A DNA stretch of 64,000 nucleotides from JAJCYK01 sp965212195 (GTDB taxonomy: Bacteria > Bacteroidota > Bacteroidia > Cytophagales > Cyclobacteriaceae). Below the pieces are notes generated by a model, which saw only the letters and a list, made by a program, of their open reading frames with translations, did no database searches and was not told the DNA's origin. Below, piece after piece: positions 51,727 to 59,847 of the stretch. The position numbers were made by a program, and so were the translations under genes. Position 1 is the stretch's first letter, and every line of letters begins with the position of its first letter. The stretch lies in contig CBDBUW010000011.1 in assembly GCA_965212195.1 (NCBI GenBank), positions 186,001-250,000 on the forward strand, in the 5' to 3' direction.

Positions 51727-53046
51727 TTACTGTTCAAATAGTTCCTCGTTCTCTATTTTACCACGGTTGAATGTGACCTTTTTTACTAGGACACCGGATT
51801 CATTGAAATATTCCCAAACTCCGATTTCCTTGTCTTTAAGGTATTTGCCTTTAGTTTCAACTTGACCTTGAATAAAGAATCGCTGAAAAGGACCGGTTTT
51901 TTTCCCAAGTTTATAATCTGTTTCACTGGCAATCTGGCCCTGTGGGTGATAGGTGCGTACGGTACCGTGAGTTAGCCCCTGCAGAAAAGGCTCTTCGGAG
52001 TGCTTACTACCCAGGGAATCGTAGGTGACCCTGCTTTGGATCTTGCCCTCCTGATATTCTTCCAGGGATTTGAGTTCTTGATTGGTATGAAAGTATTTCC
52101 ATTGCCCGAAGGGCTGACCCTTCTTATGGACCTTTTCGGCAGCCATGGTTCCTGTGGGATAATACTCGGTAATCTTACTGTCTTTTTCCATTTGCTGGTA
52201 CACGGCCTTTGATTTTACGGTGCCGTCGGGGTAGTATTGGTAGTTTTCTCCCTGCCGCTTGCCCATTTCATAATCATATTGGTGTTTTAGTGCACCGGAA
52301 GAGTAATATGCTTTATTAGGACCGTTCAGCATACCATCCAGGTAATTTCCCTCTTGGATCAATTGTCCCGTCTTATTATACGTTTTAAAAACACCTGATT
52401 TCTTGCCGCTTTCCAACTGCGATTCTGTATCCAGCTGTCCGTTTGGGTAGTAGGTCTTGAAAAACCCGTTCACCAATCCATCGGTGTAGTTGGCTTCTGA
52501 GCGCAGCTGTCCATTGGGGTAGTACTTTTTAGAAATACCGTTAGGTTTTCCCCGGGCATAGATAATCTCACTTTTTAAGTTACCGCCAGCATGATACTCC
52601 ACGATCAGTCCGTCCGGTTTGCCATGAGCAAAGTGTGCTTTACTCTTGACGGTACCATCATCGAAGTAGGTGATCAAATCACCCTGGATAGTGTCTTGCT
52701 GAAAATGGACCTCCTGGATCAATTTTCCGTTTTGGGCATAGGCCTTAACTAATCCATGTCGCTTGCCATTCTTAAAATTAGTGACGCGCAGAGCAGTGCT
52801 ATCCGGGTAGAACTCTTCAAAAGTGCCGTACTTTATGCCTTTTTCAAACTGTCCGCGTATGGCTAGAGCACCGTTTACATGGTATTTTGCATAGGGACCG
52901 TGCACCAAGTTGGAATCTCCCTTCAGGATCTGATATTCTTCGTTTATCCGGGTTTGAAGGGAATCGTAATAGGTTCGGACCCAAGTTTGGCCATAGGCGT
53001 GAGTACCGAGGAGGAAGCCCACTGTAATTGCTAAAAATGCTTTCAT
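51727..53046 (-). CDS. Exported MORN-repeat (YwqK-like) protein
   Basis: A 439-residue protein with a signal peptide (MKAFLAITVGFLLGTHAYGQ) from the ATG at 53046; the frame runs on upstream but that part has no signal. The mature protein is at least thirteen MORN-like repeats of about 23 residues with the pattern Y-x-N/D-G-x-L/V-x-x-E/K-x-x-Y-x-x-G-x-x-x-G, for example YYPNGQLRSEANYTDGLVNG. Pipelines often call these YwqK-type antitoxins; nothing here shows a toxin partner. An unusual, near-perfect Shine-Dalgarno sits upstream. Role unknown, probably envelope. Confidence 0.82.
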   Translation of the reverse strand: MKAFLAITVGFLLGTHAYGQTWVRTYYDSLQTRINEEYQILKGDSNLVHGPYAKYHVNGALAIRGQFEKGIKYGTFEEFYPDSTALRVTNFKNGKRHGLVKAYAQNGKLIQEVHFQQDTIQGDLITYFDDGTVKSKAHFAHGKPDGLIVEYHAGGNLKSEIIYARGKPNGISKKYYPNGQLRSEANYTDGLVNGFFKTYYPNGQLDTESQLESGKKSGVFKTYNKTGQLIQEGNYLDGMLNGPNKAYYSSGALKHQYDYEMGKRQGENYQYYPDGTVKSKAVYQQMEKDSKITEYYPTGTMAAEKVHKKGQPFGQWKYFHTNQELKSLEEYQEGKIQSRVTYDSLGSKHSEEPFLQGLTHGTVRTYHPQGQIASETDYKLGKKTGPFQRFFIQGQVETKGKYLKDKEIGVWEYFNESGVLVKKVTFNRGKIENEELFEQ

Positions 53047-53057
53047 ATCTAAAAAAT

Positions 53058-53064
53058 ACCTCCT
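53058..53064 (-). promoter_or_regulatory. Strong Shine-Dalgarno for the MORN protein
   Basis: AGGAGGT (complement of 53058-53064) lies 11 bases before the ATG at 53046. Such strong sites are rare in Bacteroidota, and it decides the start against the upstream reading-frame extension. Confidence 0.6.
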
Positions 53065-53089
53065 AAAAAACGTTGGCCAGGGGAAGTTA

Positions 53090-54268
53090 TTATACTTTTT
53101 CCAAAACCAGGGCGGAAGCACCACCCCCTCCGTTACAGATACCGGCCACTCCAATTTCTCCCTCTTTGTGGTGCAATACACTGTTTAGGGTGGTGAGGAT
53201 ACGTGCTCCACTGCACCCCAAGGGGTGTCCAATAGCTACCGCACCTCCGAAAACATTGACCTTATCGGCATCCAGGTCCAAATTGATATTGTTGGCCAAG
53301 GCCACCGCAGCAAAGGCCTCATTTATTTCATAAAAGCTCACATCTGAACTGTCTATGCCTGCATGGGCCATAGCTCTAGGTATAGCCAGCGAAGGGGCGG
53401 TGGTGAACCACAAAGGGTCTTGAGCGGCATCTGCAAACCCTCGAACTTTGGCTATGGGCTTAACACCCAATGTTTCGACTTTTTCCTTAGACATGAGGAT
53501 CAGCGCTGCCGCTCCGTCGTTGATAGTTGAAGCATTAGCAGCGGTCACCGTACCCTCCTTGGAAAATACCGGGCGCAAGCCGGGGATCTTTTCAAAATTT
53601 ACTTTCTTGAATTCTTCATCTTCGGTCATGACTACCGGGTCACCCTTTCTCTGAGGGATCTCTACCGGAATGATCTCATCCTTGAAGTATCCGGATTCCG
53701 TGGCTGCGGCCACTCTCTGGTAGGAGGAGATGGCATAATTATCTTGCTGCTCGCGGGTAATGTTCATTTCTTTGGCGGTGTGATCGGCACAGTTGCCCAT
53801 GGCAAATTGGTTATACACTTCCCACAAACCATCTTTTTCCAGGCCGTCTACTAAAGTGCCTTGCCCGTACTTATAGCCAAACCGGGCTTTGGGCAAATAG
53901 TACGGGATATTACTCATGCTCTCCATTCCTCCGGCAACCACTACATCATTGATGCCCAACATGATGGACTGGGCTCCCAGCATCACCGATTTCATCCCCG
54001 AAGCACATACTTTATTGACTGTGGTACAGGGTACATTATGGCCGATACCTGCTTGAATGGCTACTTGCCGTGCCGGGGCTTGTCCCAGATTTGCAGAGAT
54101 CACGTTGCCAATGAAAACCTCATTTACTTCTTTGGGGTCTACCTGGGCTTTTTGCAGTGCTCCCTGAACCGCTTTAGTTCCTAATTCTACTGCGGTAAAG
54201 CCGGAGAGGCTCCCCCCGAAACTTCCAATGGGCGTACGTACCGCGGAAATTACAAATACTTCTTTCAT
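53090..54268 (-). CDS. Acetyl-CoA C-acetyltransferase (thiolase)
   Basis: A 392-residue thiolase that condenses or cleaves acetoacetyl-CoA. Catalytic Cys88 in NKVCASGMKSVM, His near residue 348 in GGAVAIGHPLGCSGAR and Cys378 in GICNGGGGASALVLE are all present. Biosynthetic or beta-oxidation use is not decided by sequence; the small size and absence of a FadB neighbour favour an acetoacetyl-CoA thiolase. It follows batC by 18 bases on the same strand. Confidence 0.93.
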   Translation of the reverse strand: MKEVFVISAVRTPIGSFGGSLSGFTAVELGTKAVQGALQKAQVDPKEVNEVFIGNVISANLGQAPARQVAIQAGIGHNVPCTTVNKVCASGMKSVMLGAQSIMLGINDVVVAGGMESMSNIPYYLPKARFGYKYGQGTLVDGLEKDGLWEVYNQFAMGNCADHTAKEMNITREQQDNYAISSYQRVAAATESGYFKDEIIPVEIPQRKGDPVVMTEDEEFKKVNFEKIPGLRPVFSKEGTVTAANASTINDGAAALILMSKEKVETLGVKPIAKVRGFADAAQDPLWFTTAPSLAIPRAMAHAGIDSSDVSFYEINEAFAAVALANNINLDLDADKVNVFGGAVAIGHPLGCSGARILTTLNSVLHHKEGEIGVAGICNGGGGASALVLEKV

Positions 54269-54286
54269 GAGTGAGTTATTTCTACA

Positions 54287-55252
54287 TTACCAGTCCGGCT
54301 TACCACTGTCGGGTTTTTTAGTGGACTTCCTTTTGTTTTGTTGAATATACTGGACTTCAGCGTTCTTCATGGCCTCCAGGATCATCTTGGCTTTTTCCTC
54401 GCTGATCTTCATTTCTTCAATTTTGGACGGATCGGTCGGTCGTTCCTGGGCTTGCTGCTCCTGTTGCTGCTCGTCCTGTGGTTGTTGAGGGTTTTGTTCC
54501 TCTCCTTCCTGGGGCTCTCCCTCCTTTTGTTCGGATTCTTCCGGTTTTTGTTCACCTGACTGATCTTCCTGTTGCTCATCCTCTCCGGACTGCTGTTGTT
54601 CTTGGTTTTGTTGCTCCTGATTCTGCTGATCCTGCTGCTCTTTATTTTGATCTTGTTGCTGTTGATCTTGATCTTGTTGCTGTTGATTGTCCTGATCTTG
54701 ATCCTGATTTTGCTGTTGTTCCTCCAGCATCTTACTCACCAATTCGTAGTTGAATCGAGCGTCTTCATTTTGTGGGTTTATGCGTAATGCCGACTTGAAC
54801 ATTTCTTTGGCTTCTTGCAGGCCTTCCCCACCTCCTGATTGTTCGGAAAGCTGGTAACTCATCACCCCTAACTGATTGTAGGCCGAGGACCTGATGGGGC
54901 TACTGGTGTTGAAGTTCTGCGAAAGTGCGGTGTATTGAATTTGGGCTGTTTCCAGATTTTTACCTATATCTTCTGTAGCGGCTTTAGGCTCTTCGGCATT
55001 GTTGCCCTCCAGACCTTTTGCCAGGCCTCCGTCCAGGTTCAGCAAAAAATAAGCGGCATTGGCATAGTTCATTAAAACCCCTTCTTCCTGTATCTGAAAG
55101 GAATCAACTAAAATCCTGTAACGCTCCACGGCGTTTTGATAATCTCCCTGTAAGTAAGATTTCTGAGCTTCTGATTTCAGCTTATTGATCTTGGCTATAT
55201 CGTTGACCAATCCCAAAGATGCTGCCAGTATGAGGATGGTGAGCGTTCTCAT
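54287..55252 (-). CDS. batC: BatC-like TPR protein with Gln/Glu-rich tail
   Basis: A 321-residue protein with a short hydrophobic N-terminus (MRTLTILILAASLGLVND), two or three TPR motifs (about residues 25-175, e.g. AQKSYLQGDYQNAVERYRIL and AKEMFKSALRINPQNEDARF) and a Gln/Asp/Glu-rich low-complexity region (about 178-275). A short helical tail (IEEMKISEEKAKMILEAMKN) ends the protein, as in BatC of Bacteroides-type aerotolerance operons. Starts inside the batB stop (ATGA). Probably binds other Bat proteins at the membrane; function still loosely defined. Confidence 0.83.
   Translation of the reverse strand: MRTLTILILAASLGLVNDIAKINKLKSEAQKSYLQGDYQNAVERYRILVDSFQIQEEGVLMNYANAAYFLLNLDGGLAKGLEGNNAEEPKAATEDIGKNLETAQIQYTALSQNFNTSSPIRSSAYNQLGVMSYQLSEQSGGGEGLQEAKEMFKSALRINPQNEDARFNYELVSKMLEEQQQNQDQDQDNQQQQDQDQQQQDQNKEQQDQQNQEQQNQEQQQSGEDEQQEDQSGEQKPEESEQKEGEPQEGEEQNPQQPQDEQQQEQQAQERPTDPSKIEEMKISEEKAKMILEAMKNAEVQYIQQNKRKSTKKPDSGKPDW
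54420..54725. repeat. Low-complexity Gln/Glu/Asp codon repeats within batC
   Basis: On the plus strand this reads as CTGTTGTTGTTCTTGATC-like triplet runs, including two copies of GATCTTGTTGCTGTT near 54650-54690. It encodes the acidic-Gln tail of the protein and may be prone to length change by slippage. Confidence 0.75.
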
Positions 55253-56217
55253 AGTTTGATAATATTAATCCTTATCAAAAAGTCCAGTAACATAAAGATC
55301 AGGGCAAGGCCCAGGAAATAGTAATACTTGTTGGTGGAAACATCAATTATTCGGGTATCGCGCAACTCTCCCTCGATTTCACTGATGGTACTAATTAAAC
55401 GATTTACGTCGTTTTTAGTGCTATTGATCTCAAAATATTTACCATCAGTTAGTGAAGCGACATCTTTCAAACTTTTGGCGTTGAGTTTAGAGATCACCTC
55501 TTTTCCCTGCCGGTCTCGTTTGACACCTGCCCGGGTAACGATGGTGCTGCCTTCTGAGGTTCCCACTCCCAGGGTAAATAGTTTTATGCCCCTGGCTTCA
55601 ATGAGTTCGGCGGTTTCACGGGTAGTGTCCCCAAAATCCTCTCCGTCACTGATCAGCAGGATTACTTTTGATTTTTGTTGTGTGATGGTGGACTCTTTGC
55701 TGCTTAGTTTTTCTAAAGCCAGGTTAAGAGCTGGGGTAAAATCTGTGCCGTTACTCTCTACCAGGTTGGTGTGGAGTGTTTCAATGAAAAGATTTAAGGC
55801 ACTCTGATCATAAGTGAGCGGGCATTGTACAAAAGCTTCTGATGAAAAAATAATGAGCCCCAGGCGATCGCTGTTAAATGCCGAGACGATCTTTTTAAGT
55901 TCGAATTTGACCTTTTCCAGGCGACTGGGTTGAACGTCAAATGCATTCATGGAAGCGGAAAGATCTACTGCGATGTAAATGTCCTTTCCCACGGATTTGA
56001 TCTCCTGGGTGGACTCGCCGAAACTGGGCCCTAAAAGAGCAACGATCAAAAGAGCGAAATACAAGCTTCGAATCACCAGTTTAAAGACAACCTTCCCAAA
56101 CCCGGCACCAAGTCTTTGGGAAACAATATACATACGTACCAGGTAGGCTCCGTATAGTAATACAAAAGCGCCGATCAGAATTAATTCCGTATAACCCAGT
56201 GATTTAAACCAACTCAT
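55249..56217 (-). CDS. batB: BatB-like VWA membrane protein
   Basis: A 322-residue protein with transmembrane helices at about residues 11-28 and 45-63, a von Willebrand A domain (about 80-275) and a C-terminal helix (about 299-318). The MIDAS metal site is complete: VDLSASMNAF (Asp85-Ser87-Ser89), later Thr in SNGTDFTPAL and LISDGEDFGD. Typical of BatA/BatB in Bacteroidota. Paired with batC by an ATGA overlap, but BatA, BatD, DUF58 and MoxR genes are absent from the neighbourhood. Divergent from the sulfatase gene. Confidence 0.88.
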   Translation of the reverse strand: MSWFKSLGYTELILIGAFVLLYGAYLVRMYIVSQRLGAGFGKVVFKLVIRSLYFALLIVALLGPSFGESTQEIKSVGKDIYIAVDLSASMNAFDVQPSRLEKVKFELKKIVSAFNSDRLGLIIFSSEAFVQCPLTYDQSALNLFIETLHTNLVESNGTDFTPALNLALEKLSSKESTITQQKSKVILLISDGEDFGDTTRETAELIEARGIKLFTLGVGTSEGSTIVTRAGVKRDRQGKEVISKLNAKSLKDVASLTDGKYFEINSTKNDVNRLISTISEIEGELRDTRIIDVSTNKYYYFLGLALIFMLLDFLIRINIIKL

Positions 56218-56350
56218 CTCTCTTCCACTAAAGAGCCAAAGATAAGAAAGCAGTTTCTAAGCATCAACCGCATTTCCTGCCTTGAATTCTGCCAAACAGT
56301 GGTATGCCCTCAAATTTTCAATAAAGGGATAAATAAGAGAGGGGATGATA

Positions 56351-56409
56351 TGTTAAAAATTGTTAAAAATTCGATTAATGGAATTTTACCCTCCATTCTT
56401 TAATCGAAT
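56351..56409. repeat. Direct and inverted repeats between batB and the sulfatase gene
   Basis: TGTTAAAAAT is tandemly duplicated at 56351-56370. It abuts an inverted repeat, ATTCGATTAA (56369-56378) with TTAATCGAAT (56400-56409), with an inner TGGA/TCCA pair. Located in the 280-base divergent region, it could be an operator or bidirectional control site. The rest of that region holds only the sulfatase promoter. Confidence 0.5.
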
Positions 56410-56438
56410 GCAGACTTAACAGAGTGGGTGAAGTTTAA

Positions 56439-56469
56439 TTTGTTTGACAGCTGTAATCCTCTAAATTTA
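56439..56469 (+). promoter_or_regulatory. Predicted promoter of the sulfatase gene
   Basis: TTTG (56439-56442), a 19-base spacer and TAAATTTA (56462-56469) fit the Bacteroidota consensus with one mismatch. The ATG follows 28 bases downstream, and the inverted repeat at 56369-56409 ends 29 bases upstream. Confidence 0.5.
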
Positions 56470-56497
56470 TCATCCGATCAATTTAACGAAGCCTGCA

Positions 56498-58003
56498 ATG
56501 ACCTCCAGACTTATAGTATTTGTCCTGATTTTATGGACATCCTGTGTTTCCTCACCGGAAAGTAATCAAGACCAGCCGCCAAATATAATATTTTTATTTG
56601 CTGATGATTTCACCTACTCCGCAATCCATGCATTGGGCAATGATATCATTCATACTCCTAACCTTGATAAGTTGGTCAAAGGGGGAGTGTCTTTTACCCA
56701 TGCTTACAACATGGGAGGTTGGCACGGAGCCATTTGTGTGGCTTCCCGATCCATGATCATTTCCGGTACCTCCCTGTGGAAAGCAAAAGACATGGAAACC
56801 CGCTGGATGGCAGAAGAAGCCCAAGCTGCCAATCAAACCTGGGGCAAATTACTTGGTGATGCCGGCTATGACACCTACATGAGTGGCAAATGGCATGTAC
56901 AGATCCCTGCTGAACAGGTGTTTGATGTTGTGCGGCATATAAGGCCAGGAATGCCCCCTGATTATTGGGTGGGTAATGATACCACATGGCGAAAATTGAG
57001 TTCAGCGTTCCAAAGAGGTGAGGATGTTATGCCAATGATGCCGTTGGGCTATAACCGTCCATTACATGAACAAGACACCAGTTGGCAGGCCTGGGATCCT
57101 AAGCATGGAGGATTCTGGCAGGGAGGCAAGCATTGGAGCGAGGTCCTCAAGGACGACGCTTTAGACTATATCCAAATGGCCAGTAATGAAGACCAGCCCT
57201 TTTTTATGTACTTGGCATTCAACGCCCCTCATGATCCACGGCAGGCCCCACGATCTTTTCTAGATCTCTACCCTCTGGATTCAGTTCCCTTACCTGAGAA
57301 CTGGTTGCCTGAATACCCTTATAAAGACAGCATTGGGAATACGCCTCTATTGAGGGATGAGGCTCTGGCCCCTTATCCACGCACCCCCCTGGCCATTAAA
57401 ACCCACATACGGGAATACTATGCCATTATTTCTCATCTTGATCAGCAAATCGGCTTGATCCTAGAGGCATTGGAAGCACAGGGTTTAGCTGAGGACACCT
57501 ACATCTTTTTCACTGGCGATCATGGCTTAAGCGTAGGCCGACATGGATTGCTGGGCAAACAGAACTTGTATGACCACAGCATCCGAGTACCCCTGGTCAT
57601 GACTGGCCCGGGTATTCCGGCAGGAAAAAGGGTGGACGCAGCAGTTTATTTGCAAGATATTATGGCCACCAGTTTAGAGATTGCCGGCACGGAGATTCCA
57701 TCATTCGTAGATTTCCGTAGTTTTTGGGATTTGGCCAGCGGGGCCAATAGCCACAAGCTATGGCCTGAGGGCATTTATGGAGCCTATGTGGACTATCAGC
57801 GTATGATTTCCAAGGACGGCTATAAATTGATGATCTATCCGCCAGTGAATAAAGTTCAGCTATTTGATTTAAAGAATGATCCTCTGGAGATGAACAATCT
57901 GGCGAACCTGTCGGAGTACCGAGCAAAGATTGACAGTCTGTTTGAGGATTTGCAAAAGCTTCAGATACATTACGTTGATAAACTGGAGTTGACCCTGCGA
58001 TGA
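56498..58003 (+). CDS. Lipoprotein sulfatase (type I, formylglycine dependent)
   Basis: A 501-residue sulfate-ester hydrolase. Lipobox LWTSC (Cys16) anchors it to the membrane, probably the outer one. Metal-binding NIIFLFADDFTYS is followed by the maturation site ICVASRSMIISG: Cys80 in the C-x-A-x-R form of the formylglycine signature. LSGKWHVQIP-like (YMSGKWHVQ), NAPHDPRQ and FTGDHGLSVGRHGLLGKQ give the remaining active-site residues. No Sus transport pair, glycoside hydrolase or anSME gene is adjacent, so the sulfated substrate cannot be named. Confidence 0.92.
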   Translation: MTSRLIVFVLILWTSCVSSPESNQDQPPNIIFLFADDFTYSAIHALGNDIIHTPNLDKLVKGGVSFTHAYNMGGWHGAICVASRSMIISGTSLWKAKDMETRWMAEEAQAANQTWGKLLGDAGYDTYMSGKWHVQIPAEQVFDVVRHIRPGMPPDYWVGNDTTWRKLSSAFQRGEDVMPMMPLGYNRPLHEQDTSWQAWDPKHGGFWQGGKHWSEVLKDDALDYIQMASNEDQPFFMYLAFNAPHDPRQAPRSFLDLYPLDSVPLPENWLPEYPYKDSIGNTPLLRDEALAPYPRTPLAIKTHIREYYAIISHLDQQIGLILEALEAQGLAEDTYIFFTGDHGLSVGRHGLLGKQNLYDHSIRVPLVMTGPGIPAGKRVDAAVYLQDIMATSLEIAGTEIPSFVDFRSFWDLASGANSHKLWPEGIYGAYVDYQRMISKDGYKLMIYPPVNKVQLFDLKNDPLEMNNLANLSEYRAKIDSLFEDLQKLQIHYVDKLELTLR

Positions 58004-58019
58004 GTTGATAAGAGACCTA

Positions 58020-58817
58020 TCATTCCTTAATCCAAAGAGGGAATTCAAAAGCATAGCTTCTTTGGGAAATATATATCAAGCCGTGAACCATCGGTGTGGG
58101 CAGGAAACCAAAAAGATTCAAAAAGCTATCATAAATTTTATTGCAATAATTGGTAATGGCAAAAGGTACTGAACGTGGATCCAGGTAAGTGTCCTTTACG
58201 CTGGCGTAGTGCAGGTATTGCTTGGGACCAAAGGTTTCACAACAAACCGCTTTACTACGGTCAATGGATGTAAACAGTTCCATTACAGATAAAGGAATGT
58301 CACCCTTTGAAAAGAAAAGAGATTTTGAAACATCGATCAGTATCCATTTCTTTAGTTTATTACAATAGATCTCGTTGAAGGAGTGCCCATTTTGCCATTG
58401 TCCCAGTGGCAGTCGAGTAGTTCCCCATTCCTTAACGTCAATGTCATTAATCAGGCAGAAGTTGTTAAATACTTGGGCAAAATCACTACAAACACCTTCG
58501 CTGTGGTACAGCATTCGATATAAAGCCTGATCCGAAGCCAGTCCCAGCCCCGGCCCTCCGGTTATGTTTTGTCTGAGCCATTTTGATATTTTGATGGCTA
58601 TTTCAAAGTGACTACGTTCATGAGTGCCTTCAGGGAAAATTCGTCTATTGATCTGATAGTAAATGTCAGGAATTTCTTGTTTACGGTTCCAGTCACGGTA
58701 TTGACTATCTTCAATACGCCTTGGATTTGAAGTTTTGGAGACTAACTTAAATCGAATTTTGTAAAAAACGGGATGCCGGTTGAGCCAATATATAGGTGAT
58801 CTGATAAGTCTGAACAA
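58020..58817 (-). CDS. Transglutaminase-like (Cys-His-Asp) domain protein
   Basis: A 265-residue protein with a papain-like transglutaminase core: Cys110 in SEGVCSDFAQVFNNF, His145 in WQNGHSFNEIY and Asp162 in KKWILIDVSKS form the expected triad. No signal peptide or other domain is visible; a weakly hydrophobic C-terminus ends PMVHGLIYISQRSYAFEFP. The only possible start is TTG at 58817: an in-frame stop lies at 58839-58841 and no ATG occurs before residue 102. Probably a cysteine protease or amidase-like enzyme; substrate unknown. Convergent with the sulfatase gene, 16 bases apart. Confidence 0.7.
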   Translation of the reverse strand: MFRLIRSPIYWLNRHPVFYKIRFKLVSKTSNPRRIEDSQYRDWNRKQEIPDIYYQINRRIFPEGTHERSHFEIAIKISKWLRQNITGGPGLGLASDQALYRMLYHSEGVCSDFAQVFNNFCLINDIDVKEWGTTRLPLGQWQNGHSFNEIYCNKLKKWILIDVSKSLFFSKGDIPLSVMELFTSIDRSKAVCCETFGPKQYLHYASVKDTYLDPRSVPFAITNYCNKIYDSFLNLFGFLPTPMVHGLIYISQRSYAFEFPLWIKE

Positions 58818-59169
58818 AGCTGTAGGATATTTATGATATCAGGACGAAGTTTGGGACTAAAACGAGTATAGCTCAAAAAATTACAAAAAAAGGCGAGCTT
58901 AACTCGCCTTTGGGTTACGAGAACGCAAGTTTCCGTAGATTCTTGTGTGAACTCGAACCGGGTTTTGAATTTCGTGGATGGTCTCCACTGAAATCCATAA
59001 TTTAATTTAAGAAATTTTGAAGTTGGCCACAAGTGTTTTTGGCAGGACAATCCGTAATTTTCATCTTTGGGCCTCATATTTTTTTGTTGCAAGATAGGCA
59101 GGTACCGGTTTTGTGGCCAAAATCATTAAATTTAAGATCTTTCGTAGATCCATTTTTTAATTTAAGTTA
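58818..59169. other. Non-coding stretch with terminator hairpin
   Basis: About 350 bases with no supported gene. It holds a minus-strand terminator (58889-58911) that follows no recognised minus-strand gene, a second imperfect hairpin (arms near 58918-58929 and 58942-58955), and an AT-rich leader for the beta-barrel gene. A short untranslated RNA transcribed leftward is possible. Confidence 0.4.
58889..58911 (-). terminator. Intrinsic terminator without an upstream gene
   Basis: AAAGGCGAG (58889-58897) and CTCGCCTTT (58903-58911) form a perfect 9-base, GC-rich stem with a 5-base loop. On the minus strand it is followed by a run of seven T, so it would end leftward transcription about 70 bases ahead of the transglutaminase-like start. 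Confidence 0.75.
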
Positions 59170-59721
59170 ATGAGACTTTTATTCTTACTACTATTTCAGC
59201 TGTCCGTAACCGCGTCCTTACTAGGCCAGGATTGGACCTTGGGGGTTAAAGGAGGCGTAAACATTTCCTCAGCCAGAGTAACGGAGACCTCATCGGATTT
59301 TGGTAACATCGTTGGGTTTCACGCCGGTGGATATGGCAGTACCCCGCTGGTCCAAAACTTGCATATCCAACCGGAGGTACAATTTTCATGGCAGGGGTGG
59401 AAGAATTTGGACGATGAAAGTGTCAATGTATTTTATGTACTGATTCCGGTGGTGGTTAAATATTACTTAGTGGAGCAATTCAACATACATGCCGGGGGGC
59501 AGATAGGATTTTTGGTGGCGGCGGAAGATGATCGTGAAGATATTTTGAAAGGAGCTGACTTTGGGGCGGTAATGGGTGCGGAATACCAGATAAACCCTTC
59601 TTGGGGCGCAGGTGTGCGTTATAACTTGGGGCTGGTGGACATTCTTGACCGCAATGATGTCAGCTCCAAGATTAATAACCGGTTGTTCCAGGTTTATGCG
59701 ACCTATGCGCTGACGCAGTAA
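59170..59721 (+). CDS. Outer-membrane beta-barrel protein
   Basis: A 183-residue protein with a signal peptide (MRLLFLLLFQLSVTASLLGQ) and the pattern of an eight-stranded OmpA/PorT-like barrel: WTLGVKGGVNISSARVT, VGFHAGGYGSTPL, LHIQPEVQFSWQGW and FNIHAGGQIGFLVA, ending in an alternating strand (LFQVYATYALTQ). The family is common in Bacteroidota and mostly without known function. Not closely linked to either neighbour. Confidence 0.85.
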   Translation: MRLLFLLLFQLSVTASLLGQDWTLGVKGGVNISSARVTETSSDFGNIVGFHAGGYGSTPLVQNLHIQPEVQFSWQGWKNLDDESVNVFYVLIPVVVKYYLVEQFNIHAGGQIGFLVAAEDDREDILKGADFGAVMGAEYQINPSWGAGVRYNLGLVDILDRNDVSSKINNRLFQVYATYALTQ

Positions 59722-59847
59722 TGCACCTGAATAAACTGATGATTCCAAGTCGATATATCCGGGAAATCCGTCTAGACAGTAGGTATAACGTTTTGATTTT
59801 ACAAATAACGGACCCATTAAAGGGTTATTTATAGCTTTGGAGCAAAA

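Noticed and set aside
51727..53046. Reading the MORN protein as the antitoxin of a toxin-antitoxin pair
   Set aside because: It has a signal peptide and no toxin-like neighbour; the label comes from a misleading family name.
54338..54787. Leucine-rich plus-strand reading frames opposite batC
   Set aside because: They are the antisense image of the Gln/Glu codon repeats and have no start context or homology.
58952..58959. T-loop-like GGTTCGAG on the minus strand, suggesting a tRNA
   Set aside because: The flanking bases do not pair into a T-stem, and no acceptor or anticodon arm could be folded around it.
58742..59092. 116-codon minus-strand reading frame across the non-coding stretch
   Set aside because: It runs straight through the terminator hairpin and into the transglutaminase-like gene in another frame, and has no recognisable domain.
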